Shown: positions 7,628 to 17,406, counted from the stretch's first letter. The stretch is 64,000 nucleotides of DNA from Bacteroides sp. M10 (GCF_014334015.1 NZ_CP060488.1:826501-890500), one strand, 5' to 3'. Notes: generated by a model not told the origin, from the letters alone. Translations and numbers: made by a program.

Positions 7628-10141
7628 TTAAGGCTTCTTCGCTATCTTGCCCCGCTGCGTCCACGCAAGAAGCATAACTCCGATTAACAATAAAGCCAAT
7701 GCTGCATAAGCAATACTTTCCGTGACGTGTATGCTTTGCGGATCAAACCACATCTCGATGGTATGTTCCCCTGCCGGCATATTTATCGCACGCAAGATAT
7801 AGTCTGCACGGGCAATATCCACCGGCTGGCCATCGATAGTCGCCTGCCATCCCGGATAATATATTTCAGAGAAAACAACAACTCCGTCTTTAGGAGTGGA
7901 AGTCTTATAAACCAAACGATTTGGCTCGTAACTGGTTAACTGGATGGTAGATAGTGAATCTTTATATCCTTCTGTCACACCTTTCAGCTGTTCTTTAAAC
8001 CTCACATCCACTACGGCTGTTTCCGTTGGAAGAATATCGTTCAAAGCATCTATTTCTTCATTTGCATTATTTACATACTGCACCTTATCTACGAACCATG
8101 CATTACCGTATGCATAAGGATTCATAACAGGAACAGCCTGCCCTTGCTCTCCGGCAGGGAAAATGAAGTATTTGGTATTCAGCATATTCAGTACACGGAA
8201 TTTGGAAGCATCCACACTGTCCATCTGTCCACCGGCAGTGGCTACAGCCTGATAAGTTTCCTCCATTTCGGGCATAATGTGATGGTCTATCATTTCCTGA
8301 TAGCGACGAAGCTTCGCTGCATGATAGCCGCCGACACTCTTATGCCAATATGCTGTATTGTTTTCGTTAAACGTATTACCGGGGAAACCGATGAAGTTCA
8401 GTACACGATAATTCGGAGTCGTATCCTGAAGAATAATCTCATCCGCCTGTGTCTTCACGAATGCTTCTGACTGTTTCGACTTCGGCACGAACTGTTCATC
8501 ATTCAAATAGCGTTTATTGACACTCCACATATCTATCAGACACAAAAGCGCAATACCCGCCAGTGTAAAAGAGGCTTTCAACTTTCGGAGTTGATACAAG
8601 AATAAGAACAGGCAACCGATCACTATAATAAAGAAGCTGCGCCATGCATCCGAAGCAATAATGGCTTCGCGCATTTCAGTCAGATTAGCCACAAACGGAG
8701 CCAAATGTTCGGCAGGAAGTGCTTGTTTCAAAGCAGTCATCTCCTGTGTCGTTATAAAGCTGGAGAAGAAAACGCCCGGTGCGACAGCTAAAATGAGTGC
8801 AACACCGGCAGTCAGTACCAACGCAGCAATCACTCCTCTGCAGTTCTTTTCCTGTTTCAGCATATCCGGTTTACTCAAAATCTCTTTCAAGGCAAAAATC
8901 GCCAACAAAGGTATTGTAAATTCAGCTATTACCAGAATAGAAGATACAGCGCGGAACTTATTATACATCGGGACATAATCGATAAAGAAGTCCGTCAGTC
9001 CCATGAAATTCTTTCCCCATGAAAGCAGAATCGAGAAGATAGTAGCTCCCAGCAGCGCCCATTTAAGAGGCCCTTTCACAATAAAGCACCCCAATACAAA
9101 GAGGAACATCACAAATGCACCCACATATACCGGACCGGCTGTCCACGGCTGCTCACCGAAATATTGAGGTAACTGTGAGTAAATACCGTTATACATAGGA
9201 TTAGCCTTTGCCATAGCAGCTTCGCTCTGTGACATCGTAGATCCTGATCCTCCGCCCTTTACATTCGGAACCAGCAACGTCAACGTTTCACCGATACCAT
9301 AACTCCAGTTGGTTATATAATCACGATCCAATCCGCTACTGGTCTGACTGGCAGCAGCTCCCTCCTGCTTCAATTCGCTCTTGCCGCGCATCGTCTCCTT
9401 ACTATATTCATACGTATGATACAGATTGGAAATATTGATGCAGACTCCTACCACGGCAGCCAGTGCTAAAACCCCGCTAGCCTTGAAGAAATGAGGCAGT
9501 TCTTTCTTTTTATAAGCATCTTCAAAGTAAGCTCCTACAAAAAACAGGATCACAAACATGAAATAATAACTCATCTGAATGTGATTCGACTGAATCTGAA
9601 GGGCGATGAACAGGGCCGTAATGATTCCGCCCAACAGGTATTTCTTCCGGTAAGCCAGAACGACACCTGCAATCGTAGGTGGTATATAAGCCAATGTCAC
9701 AAACTTCCAGATATGCCCTGCCGGTATCAGAATGAAGAAATAGGAAGAGAATGCCCATATCACTCCTCCTAATCCCGCCAGCCAGGCTGATATTCCGAAT
9801 GCCCGCAAGAGGATATAGAATCCCAGCATCATGATAAAAGTCAGCACTACATAATTCGGGAGATAGAGGTGATAAACCTTCTCCACCCATTTCAAAGCTG
9901 TCGTCGAGTCGTAACTCGGAGCCATCTGATAGGTAGGCATACCTCCAAAAATCGAATTCGTCCAGCGTGTACGTTCTCCGGTACGTTCAAGGTACTCTTT
10001 CGATTCTTGTCCTGCACCCACTCCGGCAGCCGTGTCATGCTGAAACAAGATACGACCTTCGATATCAGCCGGAAAAAAATAGGCGAAAGAAAGAATGATA
10101 AAAGCCAGAATGGCTATTAAGTCGGGAAGAAACTTCTTCAT
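7628..10141 (-). CDS. YfhO-family multispanning membrane protein
   Basis: The 837-residue protein has an N-terminal hydrophobic region of a dozen or more membrane segments, a periplasmic loop rich in Ser/Thr and Gly, and a soluble C-terminal part (about 570-800) ending with a final membrane helix and a basic tail. The C-terminal GWQATIDGQPVDI and MPAGEHTIEMWFDP phrases are typical of YfhO proteins, which have a GT-C-like fold and in Gram-positives help glycosylate teichoic acids; in Bacteroidota the substrate is not known. The gene is monocistronic on the minus strand, with four 7-bp AATTGAG repeats in front. The family call is secure; the reaction is not. Confidence 0.85.
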   Translation of the reverse strand: MKKFLPDLIAILAFIILSFAYFFPADIEGRILFQHDTAAGVGAGQESKEYLERTGERTRWTNSIFGGMPTYQMAPSYDSTTALKWVEKVYHLYLPNYVVLTFIMMLGFYILLRAFGISAWLAGLGGVIWAFSSYFFILIPAGHIWKFVTLAYIPPTIAGVVLAYRKKYLLGGIITALFIALQIQSNHIQMSYYFMFVILFFVGAYFEDAYKKKELPHFFKASGVLALAAVVGVCINISNLYHTYEYSKETMRGKSELKQEGAAASQTSSGLDRDYITNWSYGIGETLTLLVPNVKGGGSGSTMSQSEAAMAKANPMYNGIYSQLPQYFGEQPWTAGPVYVGAFVMFLFVLGCFIVKGPLKWALLGATIFSILLSWGKNFMGLTDFFIDYVPMYNKFRAVSSILVIAEFTIPLLAIFALKEILSKPDMLKQEKNCRGVIAALVLTAGVALILAVAPGVFFSSFITTQEMTALKQALPAEHLAPFVANLTEMREAIIASDAWRSFFIIVIGCLFLFLYQLRKLKASFTLAGIALLCLIDMWSVNKRYLNDEQFVPKSKQSEAFVKTQADEIILQDTTPNYRVLNFIGFPGNTFNENNTAYWHKSVGGYHAAKLRRYQEMIDHHIMPEMEETYQAVATAGGQMDSVDASKFRVLNMLNTKYFIFPAGEQGQAVPVMNPYAYGNAWFVDKVQYVNNANEEIDALNDILPTETAVVDVRFKEQLKGVTEGYKDSLSTIQLTSYEPNRLVYKTSTPKDGVVVFSEIYYPGWQATIDGQPVDIARADYILRAINMPAGEHTIEMWFDPQSIHVTESIAYAALALLLIGVMLLAWTQRGKIAKKP

Positions 10142-10143
10142 AT

Positions 10144-10171
10144 AATTGAGAATTGAGAATTGAGAATTGAA
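10144..10171. repeat. Four tandem 7-bp AATTGAG repeats
   Basis: Three copies of AATTGAG and one AATTGAA run head to tail just upstream of the YfhO start codon (10141). Such short repeats can vary by replication slippage and alter the leader spacing. Confidence 0.8.
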
Positions 10172-10236
10172 AACTAAAAACCGAAAATAACAACCGCCGA
10201 ATCATACCTTATCCCGCCAATTATTTCTCAATTTAA

Positions 10237-11655
10237 TTAGTATCTATAATGATCTGCTTTATAAGGACCATCCACTGACACACCAATATAAGCGGCCTGT
10301 TCGGGAGTCAGTTTAGTCAGTTTCACACCGATCTTTTCAAGATGCAGGCGAGCCACTTCCTCGTCCAGATGCTTCGGCAGGCGATATACATTGATATCAT
10401 ATTTCTTGTTGAACAGTTCTATCTGTGCCAATGTCTGATTGGTAAATGAATTACTCATCACGAATGACGGGTGTCCTGTTGCACATCCCAGATTTACCAG
10501 ACGACCGTCAGCCAACAAGATGATGCTATGTCCATCCGGGAAATAATAACGATCTACCTGCGGTTTGATATTCACACATTTGATGCCCGGATAATGTTTC
10601 AAAGCATCTACCTGAATTTCATTATCGAAATGACCGATGTTGCAAACGATAGCCTGGTCTTTCATTTTCTCCATGTGGTCGATACGGATAATATCGATAT
10701 TACCTGTCGTAGTCACGAAGATGTTACCTTCCATGCAAGCTTCTTCCATTGTCACTACTTCGAAACCTTCCATTGCAGCCTGCAATGCACAGATCGGATC
10801 TACTTCCGTTACGAGCACCCGCGCTCCGTAAGAACGCATAGAGTGAGAACAGCCTTTACCCACATCACCATAACCGCATACCACTACTACTTTTCCGGCA
10901 ATCATCACATCTGTTGCACGCTTGATTCCGTCGGCCAACGATTCGCGGCAACCGTACAGATTATCAAACTTAGATTTCGTTACCGAGTCGTTCACATTGA
11001 ATGCCGGGAACAGCAATTTGCCTTCTTCCTGCATCTGATACAAACGGTGTACGCCTGTCGTTGTCTCTTCAGATACGCCACGCACTTCTTCCGCTACACG
11101 ATGCCAGCGAGTACTGTCTTCTGCCAACACTTTCTTCAAGATGGCATTCAGTTCTATTTCATCCTCTGCGTGTACTTCCTTATCCAATACGGCAGCATTA
11201 TTTTCTGCATCATAACCCACGTGGATCATCATTGTCGCGTCACCGCCATCATCTACAATCACATTCGGTCCCTTGCCGCCGTCAAAGCTCAATGCCTGCA
11301 ACGTGCACCACCAATAATCGGCAAGAGTCTCGCCCTTCCATGCAAATACCGGTACACCGGCAGCAGCTATCGCAGCAGCAGCATGATCCTGCGTTGAATA
11401 TATATTACAAGAGCACCAACGTACTTCAGCTCCTAAAGCCACTAATGTTTCAATCAGCACAGCCGTTTGAATGGTCATGTGCAACGACCCCATAATGCGG
11501 GCACCTTTTAACGGTTTGGATTCTCCATACTTTTCGCGAAGAGCCATCAGGCCGGGCATTTCTTTTTCTGCCAAATCGATTTCCTTGCGTCCGAAATCAG
11601 CAAGTGTAATATCTGCTACCTTATAGGGCAGAGTAGAGAATAATTCTGTAGACAT
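10237..11655 (-). CDS. ahcY: S-adenosylhomocysteine hydrolase
   Basis: The enzyme splits S-adenosylhomocysteine into adenosine and homocysteine in the cytosol, removing the inhibitor formed by methyltransferases. The sequence has the family's DDGGDAT and [13 protein letters not shown] substrate-site regions, the NAD-binding GYGDVGKG loop, [17 protein letters not shown] and the signature C-terminus KADHYRY. It is 472 residues from the Met encoded at 11655; four extra codons are open upstream to 11667. I prefer the shorter form because a promoter with well-spaced boxes predicts transcription starting near 11679, leaving about 24 nt of leader. No riboswitch fold was seen. It is a single gene between the YfhO and histidine-kinase genes. 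Confidence 0.97.
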   Translation of the reverse strand: MSTELFSTLPYKVADITLADFGRKEIDLAEKEMPGLMALREKYGESKPLKGARIMGSLHMTIQTAVLIETLVALGAEVRWCSCNIYSTQDHAAAAIAAAGVPVFAWKGETLADYWWCTLQALSFDGGKGPNVIVDDGGDATMMIHVGYDAENNAAVLDKEVHAEDEIELNAILKKVLAEDSTRWHRVAEEVRGVSEETTTGVHRLYQMQEEGKLLFPAFNVNDSVTKSKFDNLYGCRESLADGIKRATDVMIAGKVVVVCGYGDVGKGCSHSMRSYGARVLVTEVDPICALQAAMEGFEVVTMEEACMEGNIFVTTTGNIDIIRIDHMEKMKDQAIVCNIGHFDNEIQVDALKHYPGIKCVNIKPQVDRYYFPDGHSIILLADGRLVNLGCATGHPSFVMSNSFTNQTLAQIELFNKKYDINVYRLPKHLDEEVARLHLEKIGVKLTKLTPEQAAYIGVSVDGPYKADHYRY

Positions 11656-11683
11656 ATTGTAAATCATTTATATATAATGGATG

Positions 11684-11715
11684 CAAAGATAGAACATTCT
11701 GATTAGTAGGGCAAA
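11684..11715 (-). promoter_or_regulatory. Bacteroides-type promoter of ahcY
   Basis: On the minus strand TTTG (11715-11712) and TATCTTTG (11691-11684) are 20 bp apart, matching the -33/-7 consensus of the Bacteroides primary sigma factor. Start of transcription would be near 11679. Confidence 0.7.
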
Positions 11716-11817
11716 AGCTATCCGTTTTTTTTATATTATAATAACTAGGGAGGCTGTCAGCATCTCGGAATATTGTCTTATATTTGCAACAGATAAAACA
11801 ATTTCTACAACATTCTA

Positions 11818-13041
11818 ATGAATAATAATGAATCTTCTATGAGAAATTACGAAAACAAAACAAAGGAGGAACTTTTAGAAATAATCGAACAATTAGAGGA
11901 GAAAATAGATTTTCTTTCCTCCCATTCTTCTTCTGATTCTTCTTCTCCCTCCAAAGAACGTTTTCGTGATAAATATAGCACCCGGATACTGGATGCTCTT
12001 CCTGACATGCTCACCGTCTTCGACCATGACGCCAACATCATAGAGCTTGCTTCTTCTCCGGCAACTAATCACGTAGAAGGTATCAGCGCCAACAATATCA
12101 CCACTACTAACGTAAAAGACATTCTACCCAAAGAGGCTTATGAAAGTGTCCGCAAAAATATGGATAAGGTGATTCTCACAGGAGAAAGTTCAACAGCCAG
12201 ACATGATCTTATGTTGGACGGTGTTTTACATCACTACGAAAACCGTATCTTTCCTTTGGATAAGGAGTATCTGTTGTGCATGTGCCGTGACATATCCCAA
12301 CAATGGGAGGCGGAACGAACGAATGCCCAACAACAAAAAGAACTAAAGGCCGCCAGAATCAAAGCGGAAGAGTCGGACCGGCTGAAATCTGCTTTTCTGG
12401 CAAATATGAGTCATGAAATACGCACCCCGCTCAATGCCATTGTAGGGTTCTCCAAACTAATCACTTCCGCAGCATCTGCGGAAGAGAAGAACCAATATTC
12501 GGAAATCATCGAACGAAATTCGGAAATGCTGCTGAATCTATTCAATGATATTCTGGATCTGGCATCTCTTGAAGCTGATTCTCTAAAATTCAATATCCGC
12601 CCGATCAAATTAATAGATATCTGCCTGCAACTGGAACAACAATTCTGCCATAAGACGCAAAACGGTGTCAGGCTCATTTTGGACGACGTAGATACGGACA
12701 TGTATGCTTCGGGAGACTGGAATCGCATCATACAAATTATAAGCAACTTGCTTAGTAACGCTGCAAAGTTCACCCCCAAAGGGGAAATCCATTTCGGCTA
12801 TCGGGAAAAGGAGGATTTTGTAGAGTTCTACGTTAAAGATAGCGGTATCGGCATTCCGGCAGCAAGAATTGCCACTATTTTCCGACGCTTTGGAAAGGTT
12901 GACGATTTTGTTCAGGGAACAGGATTGGGATTAACTCTTTGCAGAATGTTGGTAGAGAAGATGGGTGGACGTATCTGGTTGCGCTCCCAGGAAGGACAGG
13001 GAAGCAGATTCTATTTCACCCTACCCCTGATTCGCCAATAA
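11818..13041 (+). CDS. PAS-domain hybrid-less sensor histidine kinase
   Basis: The 407-residue protein has an N-terminal coiled-coil (about 12-35), a Ser-rich linker, a PAS-like sensor domain (about 50-165, DALPDMLTVFDHDANI), a second helix, a HisKA domain with phospho-acceptor His199 (FLANMSHEIRTPLNA), and a HATPase domain with N-box (Asn310/Asn314), G1 DSGIGIP (341-347) and G2 GTGLGL (367-372). There is no membrane segment, so it should sense a cytosolic signal. There is no receiver domain and no response-regulator gene next to it, so it is an orphan kinase. A TATATTTG box (11779-11786) could be the -7 element; its -33 is poor. Met8 is an alternative start. A strong terminator follows. Confidence 0.92.
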   Translation: MNNNESSMRNYENKTKEELLEIIEQLEEKIDFLSSHSSSDSSSPSKERFRDKYSTRILDALPDMLTVFDHDANIIELASSPATNHVEGISANNITTTNVKDILPKEAYESVRKNMDKVILTGESSTARHDLMLDGVLHHYENRIFPLDKEYLLCMCRDISQQWEAERTNAQQQKELKAARIKAEESDRLKSAFLANMSHEIRTPLNAIVGFSKLITSAASAEEKNQYSEIIERNSEMLLNLFNDILDLASLEADSLKFNIRPIKLIDICLQLEQQFCHKTQNGVRLILDDVDTDMYASGDWNRIIQIISNLLSNAAKFTPKGEIHFGYREKEDFVEFYVKDSGIGIPAARIATIFRRFGKVDDFVQGTGLGLTLCRMLVEKMGGRIWLRSQEGQGSRFYFTLPLIRQ

Positions 13042-13167
13042 ATGTCAATACTAGACACAAACAAGAATTTCCGAGCATTATACGAGGAGTGTTTGAAAGG
13101 AAACGCCAGAATCCAATGTTAGCCAAGAAGGCTTTCCAATCAACTTACTATCCTTAATTAATAAGAG

Positions 13168-13216
13168 AAAGGCCATATCATTACTCGAAATAGAGTTTGA
13201 TATGGCCTTTTATTTT
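13168..13216 (+). terminator. Intrinsic terminator
   Basis: AAAGGCCATATCA (13168-13180) pairs perfectly with TGATATGGCCTTT (13198-13210), followed by TATTTTTG. It lies after the histidine kinase; the U-tract on the other strand would be formed by the same A/T runs, so it may serve both directions. Confidence 0.85.
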
Positions 13217-13282
13217 TGTTAGTTATAGGTTGCACCTTTTCAAGCTACCATTTCAGCTTGGGGCTTCTTGAAAAATAGTCCA

Positions 13283-14971
13283 TTATTTCTTGGCAGCCGG
13301 AGCACTAAGCATTTCTTTATATTTCACCGGATCATTCAGAATTTTCATTGCTTCCTTCAAACCGTCATCATCCTTCAACTGCTGGATGATATTACCACGT
13401 TGGTAATAGTAACGCTTGATAATTTCAGTAGCAATCATCTTCTTTATATCAGATGAGAAATAATCCAAGTCGCGGTCAAGATCATGGTTCAACTTCTTTT
13501 CAAGTGCTTTGAACTCCTCTGAAGCATCATCCATATACCCTTCAAACTCAGCAGCTTCTTTCAACGTTTTCAGAATTTTCTCGCTTTGCTGGTCATATTT
13601 GAAGTCGGCTTTCTTCACCAACGCTTTAAAATCATTATAATCGGCATCTGTCACCTCAAACTTCTCCGGAGCAACGATGGTAGGATGTTTCAAACAATAC
13701 TGTGTTGCATAATCGAAAATCAGATTATCGCGTACCAGATAGAAGAGGATATTCGGTAATTTCTCCTGTTTGATAACAATATCCGGCATTACACCACCTC
13801 CGTCGCGTACTTCACGTCCGGCAGCCGTATGGAATACCTTAGTCAAACTATCAGGAATGGTTCCTACACTTCCATCTTCATTACGATGCTTGTAATCAAT
13901 AGCCTGTACACAACGGCCACTTGGAATATAATATTTGGAGGTAGTCACTTTCATCGTTCCGCCATAAGGCAAAGAGCGGGGAACCTGTACCAATCCTTTT
14001 CCGAAGGTACGATTACCAACGATAACGGCACGATCGAGATCCTGCAGAGAACCTGATAAAATTTCGGAAGCAGAAGCGGTTCCACTATTTACCAGTACCA
14101 CAATCGGAATATCCAAATCCAACGGTTCGCGCAATGTCTTATAAATGTTACTAGCCTGTTTGATTTTTCCTTTTGTCGTCACAATCACCTTTCCACGCGG
14201 TAAGAAATAATTCGCAATTTCTACTGCTTCATCCAGCAATCCGCCGCCATTACTACGAAGGTCTATCACCAACGAAGTAGCGCCCTGTTTCTTCAAATCC
14301 AGAAATGCTTTCTTAAACTCTTTGGAAGGGTTGCCAGAGAAAGTGCTAAGGCTGATGTAACCCACCTTATTATCCAATACGGCAGTATAAGGAATCGCCG
14401 GATTCTGAATAGACTCACGTACAATCGTGAATTCCATCGGTGTACGTCCACCTTTCTCATTCGGGCGCTCAATCTTTAGCTTAAAGCTGGTACCTGCCTG
14501 TCCACGTAACATCTGGCTGACTTCCGCGTTATTCTTACCGGCAAGATCCTGTCCGTCAATCTCCATCAGGATATCTCCCGCTTTCAGACCGGCTTTTGCA
14601 GCAGGCGTTCCCTCGAAAGGTTCAGAAATCATCGAACGCTTTAGTTTCGTATTATAAGCAATGTAAGAACCCATTCCACCAAATGATCCTTTAATCATCT
14701 GCTCCAGTTCACTCTGATCTTCTTCCGGGAAATATTCCGTATAAGGATCCAGCGTATAAAGCATATTATCGATTCCTTCCCGAATCGTTTTATTCGGATC
14801 AATGGTATCTACATAGAACATATCCAGTTCTTTCACAATCGCATTAAATATATCCAGATTCTTTGCAATCTGGAAATTACGGTCGTCTCCACTCTTGAAA
14901 CTAAAGAAAGCAACTGTGGCTATCACCGCTACTGCAACAATAGCTATCTGCCTGTTCAGCAATTTTTTCAT
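13283..14971 (-). CDS. S41 (C-terminal processing) protease with PDZ domain
   Basis: The 562-residue protein is an exported or membrane-anchored serine protease. It has an N-terminal signal anchor (residues 6-25), a PDZ domain (about 95-185, with SMISEPFEGTPAAKAGLKAGD), the S41 catalytic core with the nucleophile Ser300 in NSGTASASEI and the general base Lys325 in RTFGKG, 25 residues apart as in Prc and CtpB, and a C-terminal helical region of about 150 residues. Such proteases trim or degrade periplasmic proteins. It starts 45 bp after the PfkB-family kinase gene in the same direction, so they may share a transcript. Length is usual for the Bacteroidota form. Confidence 0.95.
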   Translation of the reverse strand: MKKLLNRQIAIVAVAVIATVAFFSFKSGDDRNFQIAKNLDIFNAIVKELDMFYVDTIDPNKTIREGIDNMLYTLDPYTEYFPEEDQSELEQMIKGSFGGMGSYIAYNTKLKRSMISEPFEGTPAAKAGLKAGDILMEIDGQDLAGKNNAEVSQMLRGQAGTSFKLKIERPNEKGGRTPMEFTIVRESIQNPAIPYTAVLDNKVGYISLSTFSGNPSKEFKKAFLDLKKQGATSLVIDLRSNGGGLLDEAVEIANYFLPRGKVIVTTKGKIKQASNIYKTLREPLDLDIPIVVLVNSGTASASEILSGSLQDLDRAVIVGNRTFGKGLVQVPRSLPYGGTMKVTTSKYYIPSGRCVQAIDYKHRNEDGSVGTIPDSLTKVFHTAAGREVRDGGGVMPDIVIKQEKLPNILFYLVRDNLIFDYATQYCLKHPTIVAPEKFEVTDADYNDFKALVKKADFKYDQQSEKILKTLKEAAEFEGYMDDASEEFKALEKKLNHDLDRDLDYFSSDIKKMIATEIIKRYYYQRGNIIQQLKDDDGLKEAMKILNDPVKYKEMLSAPAAKK

Positions 14972-15016
14972 ACCTCTTTCAATCTAAATGAGTCGTAAAA
15001 GTAGCTCAATCCTTTG

Positions 15017-16006
15017 TTATTCCGCCAGAATCCTGTTAATATTTAACTTAATTTCATCCCAGCGTTCCTGTGGTATCGTTGTTCCGATTACCTGAATAAC
15101 ATTTCCCGAGAGAATAGAACCTATTTTTGCACATTTATCCAACGAATATCCGCAAGTCAATCCGTATAAGAATCCGGAAGCAAAATAGTCACCGGCACCG
15201 GTAGTATCCACCACTTTTTGAACCGAAATGGCCGAAACCTTTATTTCTTCTGTCCCTTTGCGGATATAAGAACCGTTTGCCCCGACTTTTACGATAGCAA
15301 TACTGCATTTCTTGGCAATCACTCTCAAAGCTTCCTCCGGCTCCTTGCCGGTAAAGGCTTTCGCTTCCTCTTCGTTTGCAAAGACAATGTCGACATATTT
15401 GTTGATTAGCAAAGTGAAGAATTCCAGATCATTAGCCACAATGTTATAACTAGCCATATCGAGACAAATCTGCAAACCGGCTTCTTTAGCCAGTTCAATG
15501 GCATGAAGAATCATTTCGTGGTCCTGAACAAGATAGCCTTCTATAAATAGGTACGCGTAACCTTTAAACATATCCAAGGTCAGTTCCTCTGCTCTCAAAG
15601 AAGCCGCTGCTCCCAGATAGGTTCCGAAAGTGCGCTCTCCATCCGGTGAAATAAAAGTGGATGCCACACCGGAAGGCAGTCGATCTGAAGTCAATAATTT
15701 GTCTTCAATCTTATTTTTCTGCAGATTTTCACGAAAAAATTCTCCATAATTATCATTTCCCACTTTTCCGATAAACCCTGTTCCGGCACCCAAACAAGCC
15801 AGTCCGAGGATGGCATTTCCTGCCGATCCGCCTGTTGCCAAGTGGGTTTTCATCTGTGAAAATTTTGCGTTAATCTGCTGTAACTTAGCGTCATCGATGA
15901 GCTGCATGCTTCCTTTGGGTAAACCCATTTCATCCAAAAGAGTATCATCCTTCAGGGTTGCGAGTACGTCTACCAGGGCGTTGCCCAATCCTATTATTTT
16001 GTCCAT
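15017..16006 (-). CDS. PfkB-family carbohydrate/nucleoside kinase (adenosine-kinase-like)
   Basis: The 329-residue protein has both PfkB signatures: GGSAGNAILGLACLGAG near residue 60 and DTTGAGDYFASGF near 270, with the catalytic base Asp273 in GAGD. It is cytosolic and phosphorylates a sugar or nucleoside with ATP. The overall sequence (MDKIIGLGNALVDVL start) resembles the adenosine-kinase-like branch. Adenosine is one product of the AhcY encoded nearby, but the genes are not in one operon, so this link is only suggestive. TATCTTTG on the minus strand (16031-16024) could be the -7 box but leaves a very short leader. Confidence 0.88.
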   Translation of the reverse strand: MDKIIGLGNALVDVLATLKDDTLLDEMGLPKGSMQLIDDAKLQQINAKFSQMKTHLATGGSAGNAILGLACLGAGTGFIGKVGNDNYGEFFRENLQKNKIEDKLLTSDRLPSGVASTFISPDGERTFGTYLGAAASLRAEELTLDMFKGYAYLFIEGYLVQDHEMILHAIELAKEAGLQICLDMASYNIVANDLEFFTLLINKYVDIVFANEEEAKAFTGKEPEEALRVIAKKCSIAIVKVGANGSYIRKGTEEIKVSAISVQKVVDTTGAGDYFASGFLYGLTCGYSLDKCAKIGSILSGNVIQVIGTTIPQERWDEIKLNINRILAE

Positions 16007-16030
16007 TCCTAATATTTTTTTTGCAAAGAT

Positions 16031-16062
16031 ATTGCATATTTCAAAAAAACCTAGTACTTTTG
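16031..16062 (+). promoter_or_regulatory. Promoter of the tRNA-Asn pair
   Basis: TACTTTTG (16055-16062) matches TAnnTTTG and is preceded at 20 bp by ATTG (16031-16034), a weak -33 box. The first tRNA begins 22 bp later. Confidence 0.55.
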
Positions 16063-16083
16063 CATCGCAATTGAGAAAAACAT

Positions 16084-16157
16084 TCTTCCTTAGCTCAGTC
16101 GGTTAGAGCATCTGACTGTTAATCAGAGGGTCCTTGGTTCAAGTCCAAGAGGAAGAG
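16084..16157 (+). tRNA. tRNA-Asn (GTT), copy 1
   Basis: The 74-nt sequence folds as a full cloverleaf: acceptor TCTTCCT/AGGAAGA, D-stem GCTC/GAGC, anticodon stem TCTGA/TCAGA with loop CTGTTAA (anticodon GTT), T-stem CTTGG/CCAAG, discriminator G. The terminal CCA is not encoded. Confidence 0.97.
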
Positions 16158-16185
16158 CAAAGTTGAAAATCTTGATTGCAAACAT

Positions 16186-16259
16186 TCTTCCTTAGCTCAG
16201 TCGGTTAGAGCATCTGACTGTTAATCAGAGGGTCCTTGGTTCAAGTCCAAGAGGAAGAG
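16186..16259 (+). tRNA. tRNA-Asn (GTT), copy 2
   Basis: This is an identical 74-nt copy of the tRNA 102 bp upstream, separated by a 28-nt spacer and followed by a terminator. The two are presumably processed from one transcript. Confidence 0.97.
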
Positions 16260-16264
16260 CAAAA

Positions 16265-16298
16265 AAAGAAGCCACCTGAATGGGTGGCTTTCTTTTTT
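16265..16298 (+). terminator. Terminator of the tRNA pair
   Basis: GAAGCCACC pairs with GGTGGCTTTC around TGAATG, followed by TTTTTT. It closes the tRNA transcript and lies between convergent genes. Confidence 0.85.
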
Positions 16299-16322
16299 CA
16301 ATATCATTAATAGAACTTTCTT

Positions 16323-17348
16323 TTAAAGAGAGTTACGTATAATCACTTTCGTCGGGTTACGCTTATATATTATATTTTTATTCAAGATAACAGAAGCCGC
16401 AGCCTTCCCCATCATCTCAAAATCTGTAGAAATGACAGTAATACCTCCTTCCAATATTTCTTTTACAGCTGTGTCATTATAAGAAATCAAACCTATTTCC
16501 TTACCTAACTCATATCCTTTCTTCTTTGCCAGTTTAATCAAGGATACATCATCCGTATCATATCTACTAAAAGTAATATAAGCATTCCCTTTACGGAAAT
16601 TTTTCTCTTCTACATTCGATTCTATAGAATATGGCAGTTCACTTTTTACACAATAGTGCAGAAAACCATCAATTACTTGTTGTGCATGAATTGCTTCCGG
16701 ACGCGCTATCAGAATCAGTTTTTCATATTTTTTCAACCGATCCTGCAACTGTAAAAGACTACAATAGATATCATAGCCATAATCTTGATAAATACAACTA
16801 TAGTTACCACTCAATCCTTGTTGGTTATAATCTATGATTATTCTTTTTTCAGCCGGAATCAGGTTTAAAACATCTGTCACATCTTCCTTCAAAAAAGTAG
16901 CTATAATATAATGCGTATAATTGCCCAAGTTTTCTTTAATGAGTTTCTCAAAAACTTTATAGTTATGATGATGAAAGTAAATGTCAATATCTCCCACATC
17001 TTTCAAAGATTTGAAGATAGAACGATAGATCTGTTCACGCATCACATTCATCTTATCCAATAACAGAAATACATGATAAGAATGGTTTATAGAGACCTTC
17101 TTTACAAAATACCCTTTTCTATAAATTGCTTCAATTACCCCCATCTCCAACAAGTAATTCAACCCTTTCAGCAAAGTCTCCTTACTCATGCGCAATTGCG
17201 TTTGCAGTTGGTTAAGTGAAGGTATTTGATCGCCTATCTGAAGTGTTCCATCTTCAATTAGTGAATTAATATAATCCACTAACTGAAGATACTTCATTCG
17301 TGAAGCAGGTTTCTTCTGTTCCGTTATATCAAGATTTTCGTTTTGCAT
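16323..17348 (-). CDS. GntR-type transcriptional regulator with LacI-like sensor domain
   Basis: I start at the Met encoded at 17348 (341 residues, MQNENLDIT). A longer frame begins with a TTG at 17378 that lies inside the promoter, so it cannot be used. Residues about 18-85 form a GntR winged-helix (QIPSLNQLQTQLRMSKETLLKGL), and the rest resembles a periplasmic-binding-type effector domain as in LacI/GntR hybrids (GLISYNDTAVKEIL, VISTDFEMMGKAAA). Such hybrids control sugar-utilisation genes in Bacteroides. It lies just downstream of the PUL1 operon in the same direction but has its own promoter, so it probably regulates PUL1; its operator was not found. Confidence 0.88.
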   Translation of the reverse strand: MQNENLDITEQKKPASRMKYLQLVDYINSLIEDGTLQIGDQIPSLNQLQTQLRMSKETLLKGLNYLLEMGVIEAIYRKGYFVKKVSINHSYHVFLLLDKMNVMREQIYRSIFKSLKDVGDIDIYFHHHNYKVFEKLIKENLGNYTHYIIATFLKEDVTDVLNLIPAEKRIIIDYNQQGLSGNYSCIYQDYGYDIYCSLLQLQDRLKKYEKLILIARPEAIHAQQVIDGFLHYCVKSELPYSIESNVEEKNFRKGNAYITFSRYDTDDVSLIKLAKKKGYELGKEIGLISYNDTAVKEILEGGITVISTDFEMMGKAAASVILNKNIIYKRNPTKVIIRNSL

Positions 17349-17375
17349 TACGACCAAGATTAAATAAAATTTTAG

Positions 17376-17406
17376 CAAATATACTTAAATACCATGATAA
17401 AGCAAA
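17376..17406 (-). promoter_or_regulatory. Bacteroides-type promoter of the GntR regulator
   Basis: On the minus strand TTTG (17406-17403) and TATATTTG (17383-17376) are 19 bp apart. It shows that the regulator gene is transcribed separately from PUL1 and settles its start codon at 17348. Confidence 0.65.

Noticed and set aside
10471..11397. Long plus-strand ORF of 308 codons
   Set aside because: It runs antisense to ahcY, which has full family motifs and its own promoter; the ORF has no recognisable domain.
11656..11760. SAH riboswitch before ahcY
   Set aside because: The predicted leader is only about 24 nt long, too short for the aptamer, and no such fold was seen.
12939..13157. 72-codon ORF after the histidine kinase
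   Set aside because: It is out of frame inside the kinase 3' end and has no start signal of its own.
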